Shown here piece after piece: positions 53,656-63,382 of a stretch of 64,000 bases of DNA. The notes under the pieces were generated by a model. It made no database searches. It was not told the origin of the DNA and worked only from the letters and a program-made list of their open reading frames with translations. Both the position numbers and the translations under genes were made by a program. The DNA is taken from assembly GCF_014284175.1 (NCBI RefSeq), contig NZ_JACOGA010000020.1:1-64000 (forward strand), written 5' to 3'. Each line of letters opens with the position of its first letter. The first letter of the stretch is position 1. Source of the DNA: Affinundibacterium flavidum. GTDB lineage: Bacteria; Pseudomonadota; Gammaproteobacteria; Burkholderiales; Burkholderiaceae_D.

Positions 53656-55887
53656 CTAGTTATCCGTCTCCGGAGAACCCAAGGTTTGCATCAAATATTG
53701 CTGTGCACTGAATGATTTTTGTTTGCCACGGATTTTCTTGCGCTCATAACTACCATCGGCATTCAAGATCCACGCGTTTTGATTGTCTTTCAAATACGGA
53801 TCAAGGCCTTCGCTGATGATGCGTTTTTTCAGATGTTTTTCCAAAACCGGAAATGCAACTTCAATACGTCGGAATAGGTTACGACTCATCCAATCGGCAC
53901 TCGCAAGATAGACATCATGTTCCAAATCATTGCGGAAGTAATAAATACGCGAATGTTCTAGGAAGCGGCCGATAATTGAGCGCACTTTGATGTTTTCCGA
54001 GAGCCCGGGCACACCAGGGCGCAGCGTGCAGGCGCCGCGTACTATCAAGTCAATTTTGACGCCATCTGCAGAGGCTGCATATAGCGCGCGAATCACCGAT
54101 TCATCCACTAGTGCATTCATTTTGGCAATGATGCGACCGGGGCGACCTTCACGCGCGATGCGGGCTTCATTACGAATCGCTTTGATAATTTTTGGCTGTA
54201 AGAAAAATGGTGCAAGCCATAGATGCTCCAACTTTTTCGGTTTGGTCAAACCGGTCAGGTGGATAAAAATTTCATTCACTTCCGCGGCTTTTTTAGGATG
54301 CGCGGTTAATAGTCCAAAGTCAGTATAAAAGCGCGTGGTCGACGGGTGATAATTGCCCGTGCCTAAGTGCGCATAATGACGCAGTCGCCCACCTTCTTCG
54401 CGTCGGATGACCAGAGCGAGTTTAGCGTGCGTCTTTAGGCCAACCACACCATACACGACTTGCGCGCCAGCTCTTTGCAAGCGATCCGCCCAATTGATAT
54501 TTGCTTCTTCATCAAAGCGCGCCATGATTTCCACAATCACTGTCACTTCTTTACCCATGCGCGCAGCGGTGATTAAGGATTCCATTAAATCCGAATTCAT
54601 GCCCGTGCGATAAATCGTTTGTTTGATCGCGAGCACATTCGGATCAAGTGAGGCGCTGCGGATAAAATCGATCACCGTTTGAAATGGCTGAAACGGGTGG
54701 TGTAGCAAAATATCTTGTTTGTTTAAGACTTCAAAAATATTTTTCTGCGCCAATTTGGGATCGGGTTTAGCGGTAAAGGCTGGAAAGCGTAAATTGGCTT
54801 GATTTACATGATCAATTAATTCAGACAATCGCACCATATTCACTGGACCATCGACCGCATATAAGCGATCTTTACTCAATGCAAATTGTTCTAACAAAAA
54901 TTGGGATAAAGCTTCAGGGCAATTTTTTGCGACTTCCAAGCGCACCGCCACACCAAATTGGCGACCTTGTAATTCACCTTGTAAAGCTTGGCGCAGATTT
55001 TTGACTTCATCTTCATCAACCCACAAATCACTGTCACGGGTTACGCGAAATTGCGAATATGCGAGCACTTCTCTGTCATTAAATAGGTCGCCGATGTGGG
55101 CATGAATGACGGAGGAGAGCAGACAAAATGCTTGTCCACTTTCAGTTAGCTCATCAGGAATTTTGATGACGCGTGGTAATACGCGTGGCGCTTTTACAAT
55201 CGCAATCGCAGTACCGCGACCAAAGGCATCTTTGCCCGCTAGCGAGACAATAAAATTCAAACTCTTATTTACTACCTGCGGAAATGGGTGTGCCGGATCT
55301 AAACCAATCGGCGTCAACAGTGGGCGTACTTCACGATCAAAATAGGCTTTTACCCAGGCGCGCTGAGCTTCAGTTCTTTCGGTGTGGCGCAGCAGATGGA
55401 TGCCTTTGCGTGAGAGTGCTGGCAAAATATCTTGGTTGAGCACTTCATATTGGCGTATTTCTAAATCATGGCAATCTCTGGCGATTCTTTCCATCATGCC
55501 GGTGAAGCCCGCATGTTGTGCCAATTGCCCGTCTATGGTGTTTTGTGCCAATAAGCTGGCAACCCGCACTTCAAAAAATTCATCCAGATTGCTGCCGACG
55601 ATACAAAGATATTTCAAACGCTCTAATAAAGGAATGCTTCTATCTTCGGCTTGCGCCAGCACACGCCAATTGAAAGCGATTTGGGAACGTTCTCTATCTA
55701 AATAGATGCCTGAACGTGGCAAACCCCAAGCCGCCATTAAAGCAGATTCGCTATCGCTACTGGCTTTGGGAGAAATATGACTTATCGTCTCGCCTGCAGG
55801 TAATGAAGAAGCACTGATCGCTTCCAAACTCATTGAGGTGTCATTTGTACCATTATTTGTACCATTTATGACATCAGGATTTATCAT
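53656..55887 (-). CDS. ppk: polyphosphate kinase 1
   Basis: This 743-residue enzyme makes inorganic polyphosphate from ATP. It shows the four-domain PPK1 layout: FLDRERSQIAFNWRVL-type N-domain from about 58, the head domain, and the two catalytic phospholipase-D-like domains. The autophosphorylated His lies in LRHYAHLGTGNYH near residue 480 and the second in GRFLEHSRIYYF near 640; CTLRPGVPG is also intact. About 45 extra N-terminal residues are Asn/Thr/Ser-rich and probably disordered. A Pho box faces this gene at 55953, so it should be induced with pst under phosphate limitation. Confidence 0.96.
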   Translation of the reverse strand: MINPDVINGTNNGTNDTSMSLEAISASSLPAGETISHISPKASSDSESALMAAWGLPRSGIYLDRERSQIAFNWRVLAQAEDRSIPLLERLKYLCIVGSNLDEFFEVRVASLLAQNTIDGQLAQHAGFTGMMERIARDCHDLEIRQYEVLNQDILPALSRKGIHLLRHTERTEAQRAWVKAYFDREVRPLLTPIGLDPAHPFPQVVNKSLNFIVSLAGKDAFGRGTAIAIVKAPRVLPRVIKIPDELTESGQAFCLLSSVIHAHIGDLFNDREVLAYSQFRVTRDSDLWVDEDEVKNLRQALQGELQGRQFGVAVRLEVAKNCPEALSQFLLEQFALSKDRLYAVDGPVNMVRLSELIDHVNQANLRFPAFTAKPDPKLAQKNIFEVLNKQDILLHHPFQPFQTVIDFIRSASLDPNVLAIKQTIYRTGMNSDLMESLITAARMGKEVTVIVEIMARFDEEANINWADRLQRAGAQVVYGVVGLKTHAKLALVIRREEGGRLRHYAHLGTGNYHPSTTRFYTDFGLLTAHPKKAAEVNEIFIHLTGLTKPKKLEHLWLAPFFLQPKIIKAIRNEARIAREGRPGRIIAKMNALVDESVIRALYAASADGVKIDLIVRGACTLRPGVPGLSENIKVRSIIGRFLEHSRIYYFRNDLEHDVYLASADWMSRNLFRRIEVAFPVLEKHLKKRIISEGLDPYLKDNQNAWILNADGSYERKKIRGKQKSFSAQQYLMQTLGSPETDN

Positions 55888-55952
55888 GATTTTTCGATTT
55901 AGTGAGTGTAGGCGCTGGGTAGCGCATTTGTCTTGCTGGGAGTGTAATTGTT

Positions 55953-55974
55953 GATTGTGACAAGTTTATGACAA
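55953..55974 (-). promoter_or_regulatory. Pho box upstream of ppk
   Basis: Two 11-base direct repeats on the minus strand, TTGTCATAAAC and TTGTCACAATC, closely match the PhoB consensus (CTGTCATAAAT, CTGTCAC). It lies about 65 bases before the ppk start and is oriented towards it. Confidence 0.75.
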
Positions 55975-56015
55975 TAAAATTCCTACAAGGCAAATATTTC
56001 ACAATGTTCTGTGCC

Positions 56016-56037
56016 CTGTCATATTCCTGTCATATTC
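56016..56037 (+). promoter_or_regulatory. Pho box upstream of pstS
   Basis: Two identical tandem 11-mers, CTGTCATATTC, about 118 bases before the pstS start. They match the PhoB consensus almost exactly. A TAAAGT-like -10 follows about 10 bases later. Confidence 0.85.
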
Positions 56038-56154
56038 GACTTGTAAAGTTCGCCTCGTGTTAGTTGCTTAGTTAAACGGTGTGGCCGGAGTGTTGACACC
56101 GAAGAGAAGTCAAATGACATACAGCTTTGTTTTCCCCATTTAATCGAGGTAAAT

Positions 56155-57198
56155 ATGCAATTCAATCGTATTGTTAAGTCCTTAGTTGTTGCGGCAGGTG
56201 CTGCGATGGCTTTTTCGTCTGTGCATGCCGCTGAAGTGACTGGCGCTGGCGCGACTTTCCCTTACCCAATTTACGCAAAATGGGCAGATGCTTACAAAAA
56301 AGCAACGGGAAACACTATTAATTATCAATCCATCGGTTCCGGTGGTGGTATCAAACAGATCAAAGCAAAAACAGTCGACTTCGGTGCGTCTGACATGCCT
56401 TTGAAGGCAGAAGAATTAGAAGCCGATGGCTTGATGCAATTCCCAGCCGTAATCGGTGGCGTAGTTCCTGTTGTGAATTTGGAAGGCGTAACACCAGGTC
56501 AATTGAAGATGACAGGTGAAGTCTTAGCAAAGATCTACATGGGCACTATTACTAAATGGAATGCGGCAGAAATTACTGCACTCAATCCAGGTGCAAAATT
56601 GCCAGCGGAAGATATCACTGTAGTACATCGCTCTGACGGTTCTGGTACGACATTTATCTGGACTGATTACTTGTCTAAAGTTAGTGCAGAATTTAAATCG
56701 ACTGTCAGCTCTGGTACAGCGGTGAAATGGCCAGTGGGCTTGGGCGGCAAAGGTAATGAAGGCGTTGCAGCGAACGTACAGCGCATCAAAGGTTCTATCG
56801 GTTACGTAGAATATGCGTACGTAAAGCGTAATAAAATGATCCATACGCAAGTCAAAAACCGTGACGGTCAATTTGTACAACCAGACGATGTGAATTTCAA
56901 AGCAGCAGCATCTGGCGCTGATTGGGCGAAAACACCAGGCATGGGCGTGGTGTTGACGAATCAAGCGGGTAAAGATAGCTGGCCTATCAGCGGCGCAACA
57001 TTCATCTTGTTACACAAAGTGCCTGCGACTCCAGCAAATACACAAGAAGTTGTGAAATTCTTCGACTGGGCATTTGCGAATGGCGCAGCAATGGCGACTG
57101 AATTGGAATATGTACCTTTGCCAACTGACGTGACTAAATTGATTCACGCTAGCTGGAAAGCCAATTTGAAAGACGCTTCAGGCAAGGCTTTGTATTAA
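56155..57198 (+). CDS. pstS: phosphate-binding protein PstS
   Basis: This 347-residue periplasmic high-affinity phosphate receptor has a signal peptide (1-25, ending HAA). Phosphate-contacting motifs are clear: GAGATFPYPIYAKW (31-44), SIGSGGGIKQI, FGASDMPL, and HRSDGSGTTFIWTDYL near 159-174. Length matches E. coli PstS. It is the first gene of pstSCAB-phoU, directly behind a Pho box, and is separated from pstC by about 200 bases with a hairpin that would reduce read-through, consistent with its need for much higher expression. Confidence 0.97.
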   Translation: MQFNRIVKSLVVAAGAAMAFSSVHAAEVTGAGATFPYPIYAKWADAYKKATGNTINYQSIGSGGGIKQIKAKTVDFGASDMPLKAEELEADGLMQFPAVIGGVVPVVNLEGVTPGQLKMTGEVLAKIYMGTITKWNAAEITALNPGAKLPAEDITVVHRSDGSGTTFIWTDYLSKVSAEFKSTVSSGTAVKWPVGLGGKGNEGVAANVQRIKGSIGYVEYAYVKRNKMIHTQVKNRDGQFVQPDDVNFKAAASGADWAKTPGMGVVLTNQAGKDSWPISGATFILLHKVPATPANTQEVVKFFDWAFANGAAMATELEYVPLPTDVTKLIHASWKANLKDASGKALY

Positions 57199-57266
57199 TC
57201 AAGAGTTAGCTTGAATTTAGCTTAATTTAGCTTGAATTTAGGTTGAACAAAACGGCTTGAACGACG

Positions 57267-57298
57267 CAAACATCCCAACTGACTAGTTGGGATGTTTG
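57267..57298. terminator. strong hairpin after pstS, probable partial terminator
   Basis: CAAACATCCCAACT and AGTTGGGATGTTTG arms with a 4-base loop. The T run is weak, so it is better seen as an attenuator or mRNA 3' end stabiliser that uncouples pstS levels from pstCAB. Confidence 0.65.
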
Positions 57299-57406
57299 TA
57301 CATCAAGCGGATAATAAATAAAATAAAACTGCCACAGCGATGAAGCTTGTATCTCCAATTTATGTCATGCATGACTTGGAATACTAAACAGGAAGATAGT
57401 CCAGCG

Positions 57407-58384
57407 ATGACAAGTTCTCAAATAACTCTGAACACTCAGCATAGTTCAACTATGCGCAAACAGAAACTGCAGGATTTTCTGTTTCATAAACTCACTTTTA
57501 GTTTTGCCTTGATGGTGTTGTTGGTCTTGGTTGGCATTGTCGTTTCTTTGTTTTACGGCGCCTTACCAGCGATGAAAGAATTCGGTTTCGCCTTTATCAC
57601 GACGATAGAGTGGGATCCCATCAATGATAAATACGGCGGCATGATCGCGATTGTCGGTACACTCGTGACATCGGGCATTGCCTTGCTGATTGCTTTTCCT
57701 ATCAGCTTTGGAATTGCCTTATTTCTGACGGAAATCTGTCCGACCTGGCTCAAACGTCCATTAGGAACGGCAGTTGAATTGCTGGCTGGTGTCCCTAGTA
57801 TCATTTACGGTATGTGGGGGCTGTTCATTTTTGCCCCTTTCTTTAGTACGTATGGTCAGCCACTACTCGCCAATACGCTGGGTAAATTGCCTGTGATTGG
57901 CGTTTTGTTTTCTGGCTCCATGATAGGAATCGGTGTGCTGACAGCCGGTATTATCCTTGGCATTATGATCATCCCATTCATTGCATCGGTGATGCGTGAT
58001 GTATTTGAAATCGTCCCACCAGTCTTGAAAGAATCGGCTTATGGTTTGGGCTGCACACGTTGGGAAGTAGTGCGTAAAATTGTTTTGCCTTACACCCGAG
58101 CAGGTGTGATTGGTGGCGTGATGTTGGGCTTGGGGCGCGCTTTGGGTGAGACGATGGCGATTACCTTTGTGATCGGCAATGCGCACAAATTGCATTGGTC
58201 CTTGTTCGCGGGTGGTAACAGTATCGCGTCGAGTTTGGCGAATGAATTTGCCGAAGCAGAGTCTGAACTACATATCTCCTCCTTATTTTTACTCGGTCTG
58301 ATTTTATTTGTGATCACCTTTGTCGTATTAGCGTCCGCCAAATTGCTGTTACTAGGCATGAAAAGAAAAGAAGGTGTGAAATGA
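57407..58384 (+). CDS. pstC: phosphate ABC transporter permease PstC
   Basis: This 325-residue inner-membrane permease has six main helices and the binding-protein-dependent transport fold: [30 protein letters not shown] near 123-139 and the EAA loop [20 protein letters not shown] near 209-228. Start ATG 57407 is chosen; the frame is open further up and an internal ATG at 57451 also precedes the conserved part. It overlaps pstA by four bases. Confidence 0.95.
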   Translation: MTSSQITLNTQHSSTMRKQKLQDFLFHKLTFSFALMVLLVLVGIVVSLFYGALPAMKEFGFAFITTIEWDPINDKYGGMIAIVGTLVTSGIALLIAFPISFGIALFLTEICPTWLKRPLGTAVELLAGVPSIIYGMWGLFIFAPFFSTYGQPLLANTLGKLPVIGVLFSGSMIGIGVLTAGIILGIMIIPFIASVMRDVFEIVPPVLKESAYGLGCTRWEVVRKIVLPYTRAGVIGGVMLGLGRALGETMAITFVIGNAHKLHWSLFAGGNSIASSLANEFAEAESELHISSLFLLGLILFVITFVVLASAKLLLLGMKRKEGVK

Positions 58385-59259
58385 CACAAACTCAAGATAA
58401 AGCGATGAATTCAGTGAATTCAGTTTACAAGTCGCGTTTGCGCAAACACAAAATAGGTATTTTCTTCTCGACCGCAGCGATGGCATTAGGAGTGTTTTTC
58501 CTGATGTGGATTTTGTTCACTTTGGTGATCAAAGGCATGGGGTCCTTGAGTTGGGAAGCGATCACGGCACCAACACCAGCGCCAGGTGAAGAGGGTGGCG
58601 GTTTAGCGAATGCCTTGATCGGTAGTTTGATGATGGTCGGGTTTGCGACCTTGATCAGTACACCAATTGGCATTTTGGCCGGCATTTATCTGGCCGAATA
58701 TGGTGAGAAAAACTGGTTTAGCGATTTGACGCGTTTTGTTACCGACATCATGTTGTCCGCACCATCGGTTGTTATTGGTTTGTTTGTGTATGCCATCTAT
58801 GTCGCCCACATCAAACATTTTTCGGGCTGGGCCGGGACTTTGGCAATTTCATTGATCGCTATTCCAGTTGTAGTTCGCACGACTGACAATATGTTAGCGT
58901 TGGTTCCTACCAGCTTGCGTGAGGCGGCATTTGCTCTTGGTGCGCCGCGTTGGAAAGTCGCTTTGTTTATTCGAGTGAAAGCCGTGAAGGCCGGAATTTT
59001 GACCGGTGTCTTGCTAGCCGTGGCGCGTATCTCTGGCGAAACAGCGCCTTTGTTATTCACTGCTTTGAACAATCAATTTACCAATACCGACATGAATAAG
59101 CCGATGGCGAATTTGCCGGTGGTGATTTATCAGTTTGCCATGAGCCCGTATGACAACTGGCGTGGTCTTGCCTGGACAGGTGCGTTGTTAGTGACCTTCA
59201 GTGTGTTGGCACTAAACGTACTGTCTCGAACCGTATTCGCACAAAAAGTGCATAAATAA
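58381..59259 (+). CDS. pstA: phosphate ABC transporter permease PstA
   Basis: This 292-residue inner-membrane partner of PstC has the same fold: [32 protein letters not shown] near 121-138 and the EAA loop [20 protein letters not shown] near 180-199, with [10 protein letters not shown] afterwards. The extended acidic N-terminus before the first helix is ordinary for PstA. It overlaps pstC and is followed after 16 bases by pstB. Confidence 0.96.
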   Translation: MTQTQDKAMNSVNSVYKSRLRKHKIGIFFSTAAMALGVFFLMWILFTLVIKGMGSLSWEAITAPTPAPGEEGGGLANALIGSLMMVGFATLISTPIGILAGIYLAEYGEKNWFSDLTRFVTDIMLSAPSVVIGLFVYAIYVAHIKHFSGWAGTLAISLIAIPVVVRTTDNMLALVPTSLREAAFALGAPRWKVALFIRVKAVKAGILTGVLLAVARISGETAPLLFTALNNQFTNTDMNKPMANLPVVIYQFAMSPYDNWRGLAWTGALLVTFSVLALNVLSRTVFAQKVHK

Positions 59260-59275
59260 TTTAGAGTTGACGATA

Positions 59276-60061
59276 ATGATTCCAAATACTAAACCTGTAG
59301 TAGAGCAAAAAGCCTGCATAGAAACCAAGAATTTGAATTTTTACTATGGTAGCAATCGCAGCTTGCACGATGTCAATTTGAAGGTCTATGATAAAAAAGT
59401 GACCGCGTTTATTGGTCCTTCTGGCTGTGGTAAATCGACCTTGCTGCGTACTTTTAACCGTATGTATGACTTATATCCAGGTCAAAAAGCAGTGGGCGAA
59501 ATTATCTACAATGATCAAAATATTTTATCGCCAGGCCAAGACATTAATCTGTTACGTGCCAAAGTGGGCATGGTGTTTCAAAAGCCTACGCCTTTCCCTA
59601 TGTCGGTGTATGACAACATTGCATTCGGTGTGCGCCTATATGAAAACCTGTCCAAAGGTGAAATGGATGAACGTGTAGAGTGGTCATTGAAAAAAGCAGC
59701 CTTGTGGAATGAAGTCAAAGATAAGCTCAGCAGCAGTGGCTTAAGTTTGTCCGGTGGTCAGCAACAACGTTTGTGCATTGCGCGCGGTGTTGCTGTCAAA
59801 CCAGAAGTTTTATTATTAGATGAACCGACTTCTGCGCTTGATCCGATTTCTACCGTGAAGATCGAAGAATTGATCAATGAATTGAAAGAAGATTACACGA
59901 TTGCCATCGTGACGCACAATATGCAACAGGCAGCGCGTTGTTCTGACTACACTGCCTATATGTATTTGGGGGAGTTGGTCGAATTTGGCGAGACCGATAA
60001 TATTTTTATGAACCCTGTACGCAAAGAAACGCAGGACTACATCACAGGTCGCTTCGGATAA
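59276..60061 (+). CDS. pstB: phosphate ABC transporter ATP-binding protein PstB
   Basis: This 261-residue ATPase drives phosphate import. Walker A is GPSGCGKST near 44-52, the Q-loop [16 protein letters not shown] near 102, the ABC signature LSGGQQQR near 157, and Walker B with [12 protein letters not shown]. These are intact and PstB-specific. Start is ATG 59276; a TTG three codons earlier is in frame. Together with PhoU it also conveys external phosphate status to PhoR. Confidence 0.97.
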   Translation: MIPNTKPVVEQKACIETKNLNFYYGSNRSLHDVNLKVYDKKVTAFIGPSGCGKSTLLRTFNRMYDLYPGQKAVGEIIYNDQNILSPGQDINLLRAKVGMVFQKPTPFPMSVYDNIAFGVRLYENLSKGEMDERVEWSLKKAALWNEVKDKLSSSGLSLSGGQQQRLCIARGVAVKPEVLLLDEPTSALDPISTVKIEELINELKEDYTIAIVTHNMQQAARCSDYTAYMYLGELVEFGETDNIFMNPVRKETQDYITGRFG

Positions 60062-60135
60062 GACCGGATGTTTAGTCGCGCTAATCTTTAGCAAAACAGT
60101 GTACGAAAATTTAAATACAGAATTCAGGAGTCGAT

Positions 60136-60852
60136 ATGACAGGCGAACACTCATCATCTCAGTATAACCACGATTTAGAAGCAATCCGTTCTCAAGTATT
60201 ATTAATGGGCGGGTTGGTAGAAAACCATTTTCAAGATGCGATGACTTGCTATCGCACTGGTGACAGCGAACAAGCTGCGGCGGTTGTTAAATCGGACGAA
60301 GAAGTCAATCGTTTGGAAGTAATGTTAGACGATATGTGCAGTCATTTGATAGTTAAGCGTCAGCCTGCAGCGAATGATTTGCGTACCGTGATGGCGACAG
60401 GAAAAGTCATTACTGATCTTGAACGGATTGGTGATGAGTCTACAAAGATCGCTCGTATCGCACAAGAAATGAGGAGCAAAAACCGTAGCAGCGCGATGAT
60501 TAGCGGCTATGAGACAGTGCGTGTTTTAGCTAGTAGCGTTGGGCAAATGTTGCATCAATCTTTGGACGCATTTGCGCGCCACGACGATAAAAAGGCAGTA
60601 GAGTTAATTGCCTTTGATCAAATCATCGATAGTGATTTTCGTTCTATCATGCGCAATTTGATTACCTTTATGATGGAAGATCCAAGCACGATTTCATTTG
60701 CTTTAGATGCACTATGGGTAGCCAAAGCAATTGAACGCATCGGTGATCATGCAAAGAATATTGCTGAGCACACGATCTACATTGTTGAAGGTCGCGATAT
60801 ACGCCATTCAGATTATGTCGCCAGCAAACAGGAAAAAAATCCTCAGCCATAA
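60136..60852 (+). CDS. phoU: phosphate signalling protein PhoU
   Basis: This is a 238-residue cytoplasmic protein built of two three-helix bundles, each with the metal-binding E/DxxxD pattern (DLERIGDESTKIARI near 96-110 and IERIGDHAKNIAEH near 200-213). PhoU links PstB to PhoR and represses the Pho regulon when phosphate is ample. It is the fifth gene of the pst operon; a GGAG lies before the ATG. Confidence 0.96.
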   Translation: MTGEHSSSQYNHDLEAIRSQVLLMGGLVENHFQDAMTCYRTGDSEQAAAVVKSDEEVNRLEVMLDDMCSHLIVKRQPAANDLRTVMATGKVITDLERIGDESTKIARIAQEMRSKNRSSAMISGYETVRVLASSVGQMLHQSLDAFARHDDKKAVELIAFDQIIDSDFRSIMRNLITFMMEDPSTISFALDALWVAKAIERIGDHAKNIAEHTIYIVEGRDIRHSDYVASKQEKNPQP

Positions 60853-60967
60853 TATAAATTGGCGACTAGATATTGGTGATTAGAAATTAGCGAATTAAAA
60901 TTTGCAATTAGTGATTGACAATTATCGATACAGGCCGCACCCGAAAATAGAAAAGAATAAAAATCTT

Positions 60968-61657
60968 ATGTCAGTTGATAAAACCACGATTTTGATTGTT
61001 GAAGATGAACCAGCTATTAGTGAGTTAATTAGTTTTACCCTACGCGCGGCAGGCTGGACAACGGTGGCAGTTGGTAATACTGCCGAAGCTTGGGATTTTT
61101 TGCAGCATCGAACACCACAGTTGATTTTGCTTGACTGGATGTTGCCAGATCAAAGTGGCTTGCGTCTTTTATCGCGGATTCGTTCCGACCGAAATTTCAA
61201 TGAAATGCCGGTGATCATGCTGACGGCCAAGAGCATGGAAGAGGATAAGATCTCAGGTCTGGATCATGGCGCAGATGATTACATTACTAAACCATTTTCT
61301 CCGCGCGAATTGACGGCAAGAATTAAGGCAATGCTGCGCCGTAAAAGTCCTGAGCACGCACAAACTAGCCTCGAAATTGCGAATGTACATCTTGATCCTG
61401 TCAGTTGCTCAGTGAAAATTGATGATCAAAAAATTGAGATCGGTCATGCCGAATACAAGTTGCTCAAATTTTTTATGGCACATCCTGAGCGTGTTTTTTC
61501 ACGCAGTCAGCTACTCGATAAGGTGTGGGGTGATCATGTTGTGATCGAAGAACGCACAGTCGATGTTCACGTCTTGCGATTGCGCAAAGTCTTAAAGAGT
61601 GCAGAAGGATTAATTAAGACAATTCGTAGCGTTGGCTATATGCTGTCCGAGAAATAG
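60968..61657 (+). CDS. phoB: phosphate regulon response regulator PhoB
   Basis: This is a 229-residue OmpR-family activator. The receiver domain has VEDEPAISEL at 10-19, the phosphoacceptor Asp in LLDWMLPDQSG near 54-57 and Lys in YITKPFSPREL near 106. The winged-helix domain (about 130-227) ends VDVHVLRLRKVLKSAEGLIKT (positions 197-217). It should bind the two Pho boxes at 55953 and 56016. ATG 60968 is chosen because the upstream open frame has no receiver residues. It lies 115 bases after phoU and 214 before phoR. Confidence 0.96.
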   Translation: MSVDKTTILIVEDEPAISELISFTLRAAGWTTVAVGNTAEAWDFLQHRTPQLILLDWMLPDQSGLRLLSRIRSDRNFNEMPVIMLTAKSMEEDKISGLDHGADDYITKPFSPRELTARIKAMLRRKSPEHAQTSLEIANVHLDPVSCSVKIDDQKIEIGHAEYKLLKFFMAHPERVFSRSQLLDKVWGDHVVIEERTVDVHVLRLRKVLKSAEGLIKTIRSVGYMLSEK

Positions 61658-61871
61658 TTACGAAGAATTTCTAAGGTGCATGCCTGGTAACTAAATTTTG
61701 CAATAAGTTTTTTGTATTAAGTGTGCCCGGTAAGATCGACAACATCAATTCATCATTCATGGCTAAAATAGGAAACTCATTCAAGGTTTTAGCCATGTTT
61801 GATTGCATTTATTCTGAGATTCAGATGTTCGTTTCACCATCTTTTCTTTTCCTCCATTTACTTAAGTAATA

Positions 61872-63170
61872 ATGCATCCACATCTCATCTTTTGGATTTC
61901 TGCTGCAGTACGTATGGCGATCATACTTGCAGCGGCTGCTGCCGGTGCCTATTTCTGGGGTGTGGTTACAGGTTTGGCATTGGCGCTGTTCGGCATGATC
62001 GTCTTGATCGTGGTTCAACTGCAGTATTTATTGAATTTGTCTGATTGGCTGGATAATCCAAATAGCGCACGTTTGCCAGACGGTTGGGGTGCTTGGACAG
62101 AAATTTTTTCGCGCTTGTACAAATTACGTCGTGGCGATGAAAAGAATCAGACTGAGTTGGCGGAATGGCTGGCGCGTTTTAGACAAGCCATGACCTTGTT
62201 GCCGGATGGTTTGGTGATTATGGACGACGTGATGTTTTTGGAATGGTGCAACCCAATCGCTGAGCGTCACTTAGGTCTGGATTTAACGCGCGACAAAGGC
62301 ATGCGAGTGACTAACTTGGTGCGTACACCCGAGTTCATCGACTATATTATTTTGGGGCGTTACGAGACACCTTTGACCTTGTCTTTGCGCGATCGAAAAT
62401 TGATCGTGCATGTGATTCCATTTGAAAACCGACGCCAGATCTTGGTCACGCACGATATCACTGAATCTGAACGAATTGACATGATGCGACGCGATTTTAT
62501 TGCGAATGCTTCGCATGAATTACGCACACCTTTAACTGTGATTAATGGATTCTTGGAAATCGCTTCTATGCAACCGGATATGGAAGTCGCTATCCGTTCA
62601 TCACATCTCAAACTGATGGTCGAGCAGGGCGAGCGTATGCAGCGTTTAGTCGAAGATATGCTTACTCTTAGTCGATTGGAATCGACTGAATTTAAGGTGC
62701 GAAATGAAGGGATTGATATGCAGATGATGTTAAAGCACATCTGCCAGGAAGCGCAGGCATTGTCGGCCGGTAAGCATCGCATCGAGTTGGAGTTTGATGG
62801 CCCTGATATTATGGGGAGCACGGATGAAATTCGTAGTGCCATTAGCAATTTGGTGACGAATGCGGTGCGTTACACGCCAGAACATGGCGAGATTAAAGTT
62901 ATTTGGCGAAATACTTCTCAAGGACCACAGTGCGTGGTGCAAGATAATGGGATTGGGATTAGCCAGGAACACTTATCCCGCCTGACAGAGCGCTTCTATC
63001 GTGTCGATAAAAGTCGTTCGCGTGAAACGCAAGGAACAGGACTGGGGCTGGCGATTGTCAAGCATGTGCTGATTCGACATGGAGCGCAATTGTTAATCGA
63101 ATCGACGGTGAATGTCGGTAGCAAATTCTGCGTGCAATTTCCTGCCCGTACACTCGTGACTGCGGCTTAA
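61872..63170 (+). CDS. phoR: phosphate regulon sensor kinase PhoR
   Basis: This is a 432-residue inner-membrane kinase with two close N-terminal helices (about 7-26 and 32-56) and almost no periplasmic loop, as in E. coli PhoR. It senses phosphate through PstSCAB-PhoU. A basic linker, a PAS domain (about 97-205), HisKA with the phosphorylated His in FIANASHELRTPLTVI near 218 and a HATPase with NLVTNAVRYTPEHGE and GTGLGLAIVKHVL follow. It is last in the phoBR pair; no terminator was found before the next regulator. Confidence 0.96.
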   Translation: MHPHLIFWISAAVRMAIILAAAAAGAYFWGVVTGLALALFGMIVLIVVQLQYLLNLSDWLDNPNSARLPDGWGAWTEIFSRLYKLRRGDEKNQTELAEWLARFRQAMTLLPDGLVIMDDVMFLEWCNPIAERHLGLDLTRDKGMRVTNLVRTPEFIDYIILGRYETPLTLSLRDRKLIVHVIPFENRRQILVTHDITESERIDMMRRDFIANASHELRTPLTVINGFLEIASMQPDMEVAIRSSHLKLMVEQGERMQRLVEDMLTLSRLESTEFKVRNEGIDMQMMLKHICQEAQALSAGKHRIELEFDGPDIMGSTDEIRSAISNLVTNAVRYTPEHGEIKVIWRNTSQGPQCVVQDNGIGISQEHLSRLTERFYRVDKSRSRETQGTGLGLAIVKHVLIRHGAQLLIESTVNVGSKFCVQFPARTLVTAA

Positions 63171-63382
63171 ATTATTTGACCTGAATTGTATCTGAACCGT
63201 ATCTGCATCTTATCTGCATATTCTTTTGATCATAATTGTGATCATTGCGATACCTGTGGCAGCCCTATTGCTGCCTGAGTTGATGCCAAGTCTGAAAATG
63301 TGGAACTTTCTGGGTATTTTTCCCTCTGACCTGATTGCTGTTAGAGAGCCGTCCTTATACAATGCGGCTAAGGAGAAAGCCT

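Noticed and set aside
63171-63382. Terminator after phoR
   Set aside because: Only a TGATCA/TGATCA palindrome near 63230 without a T run; not convincing.
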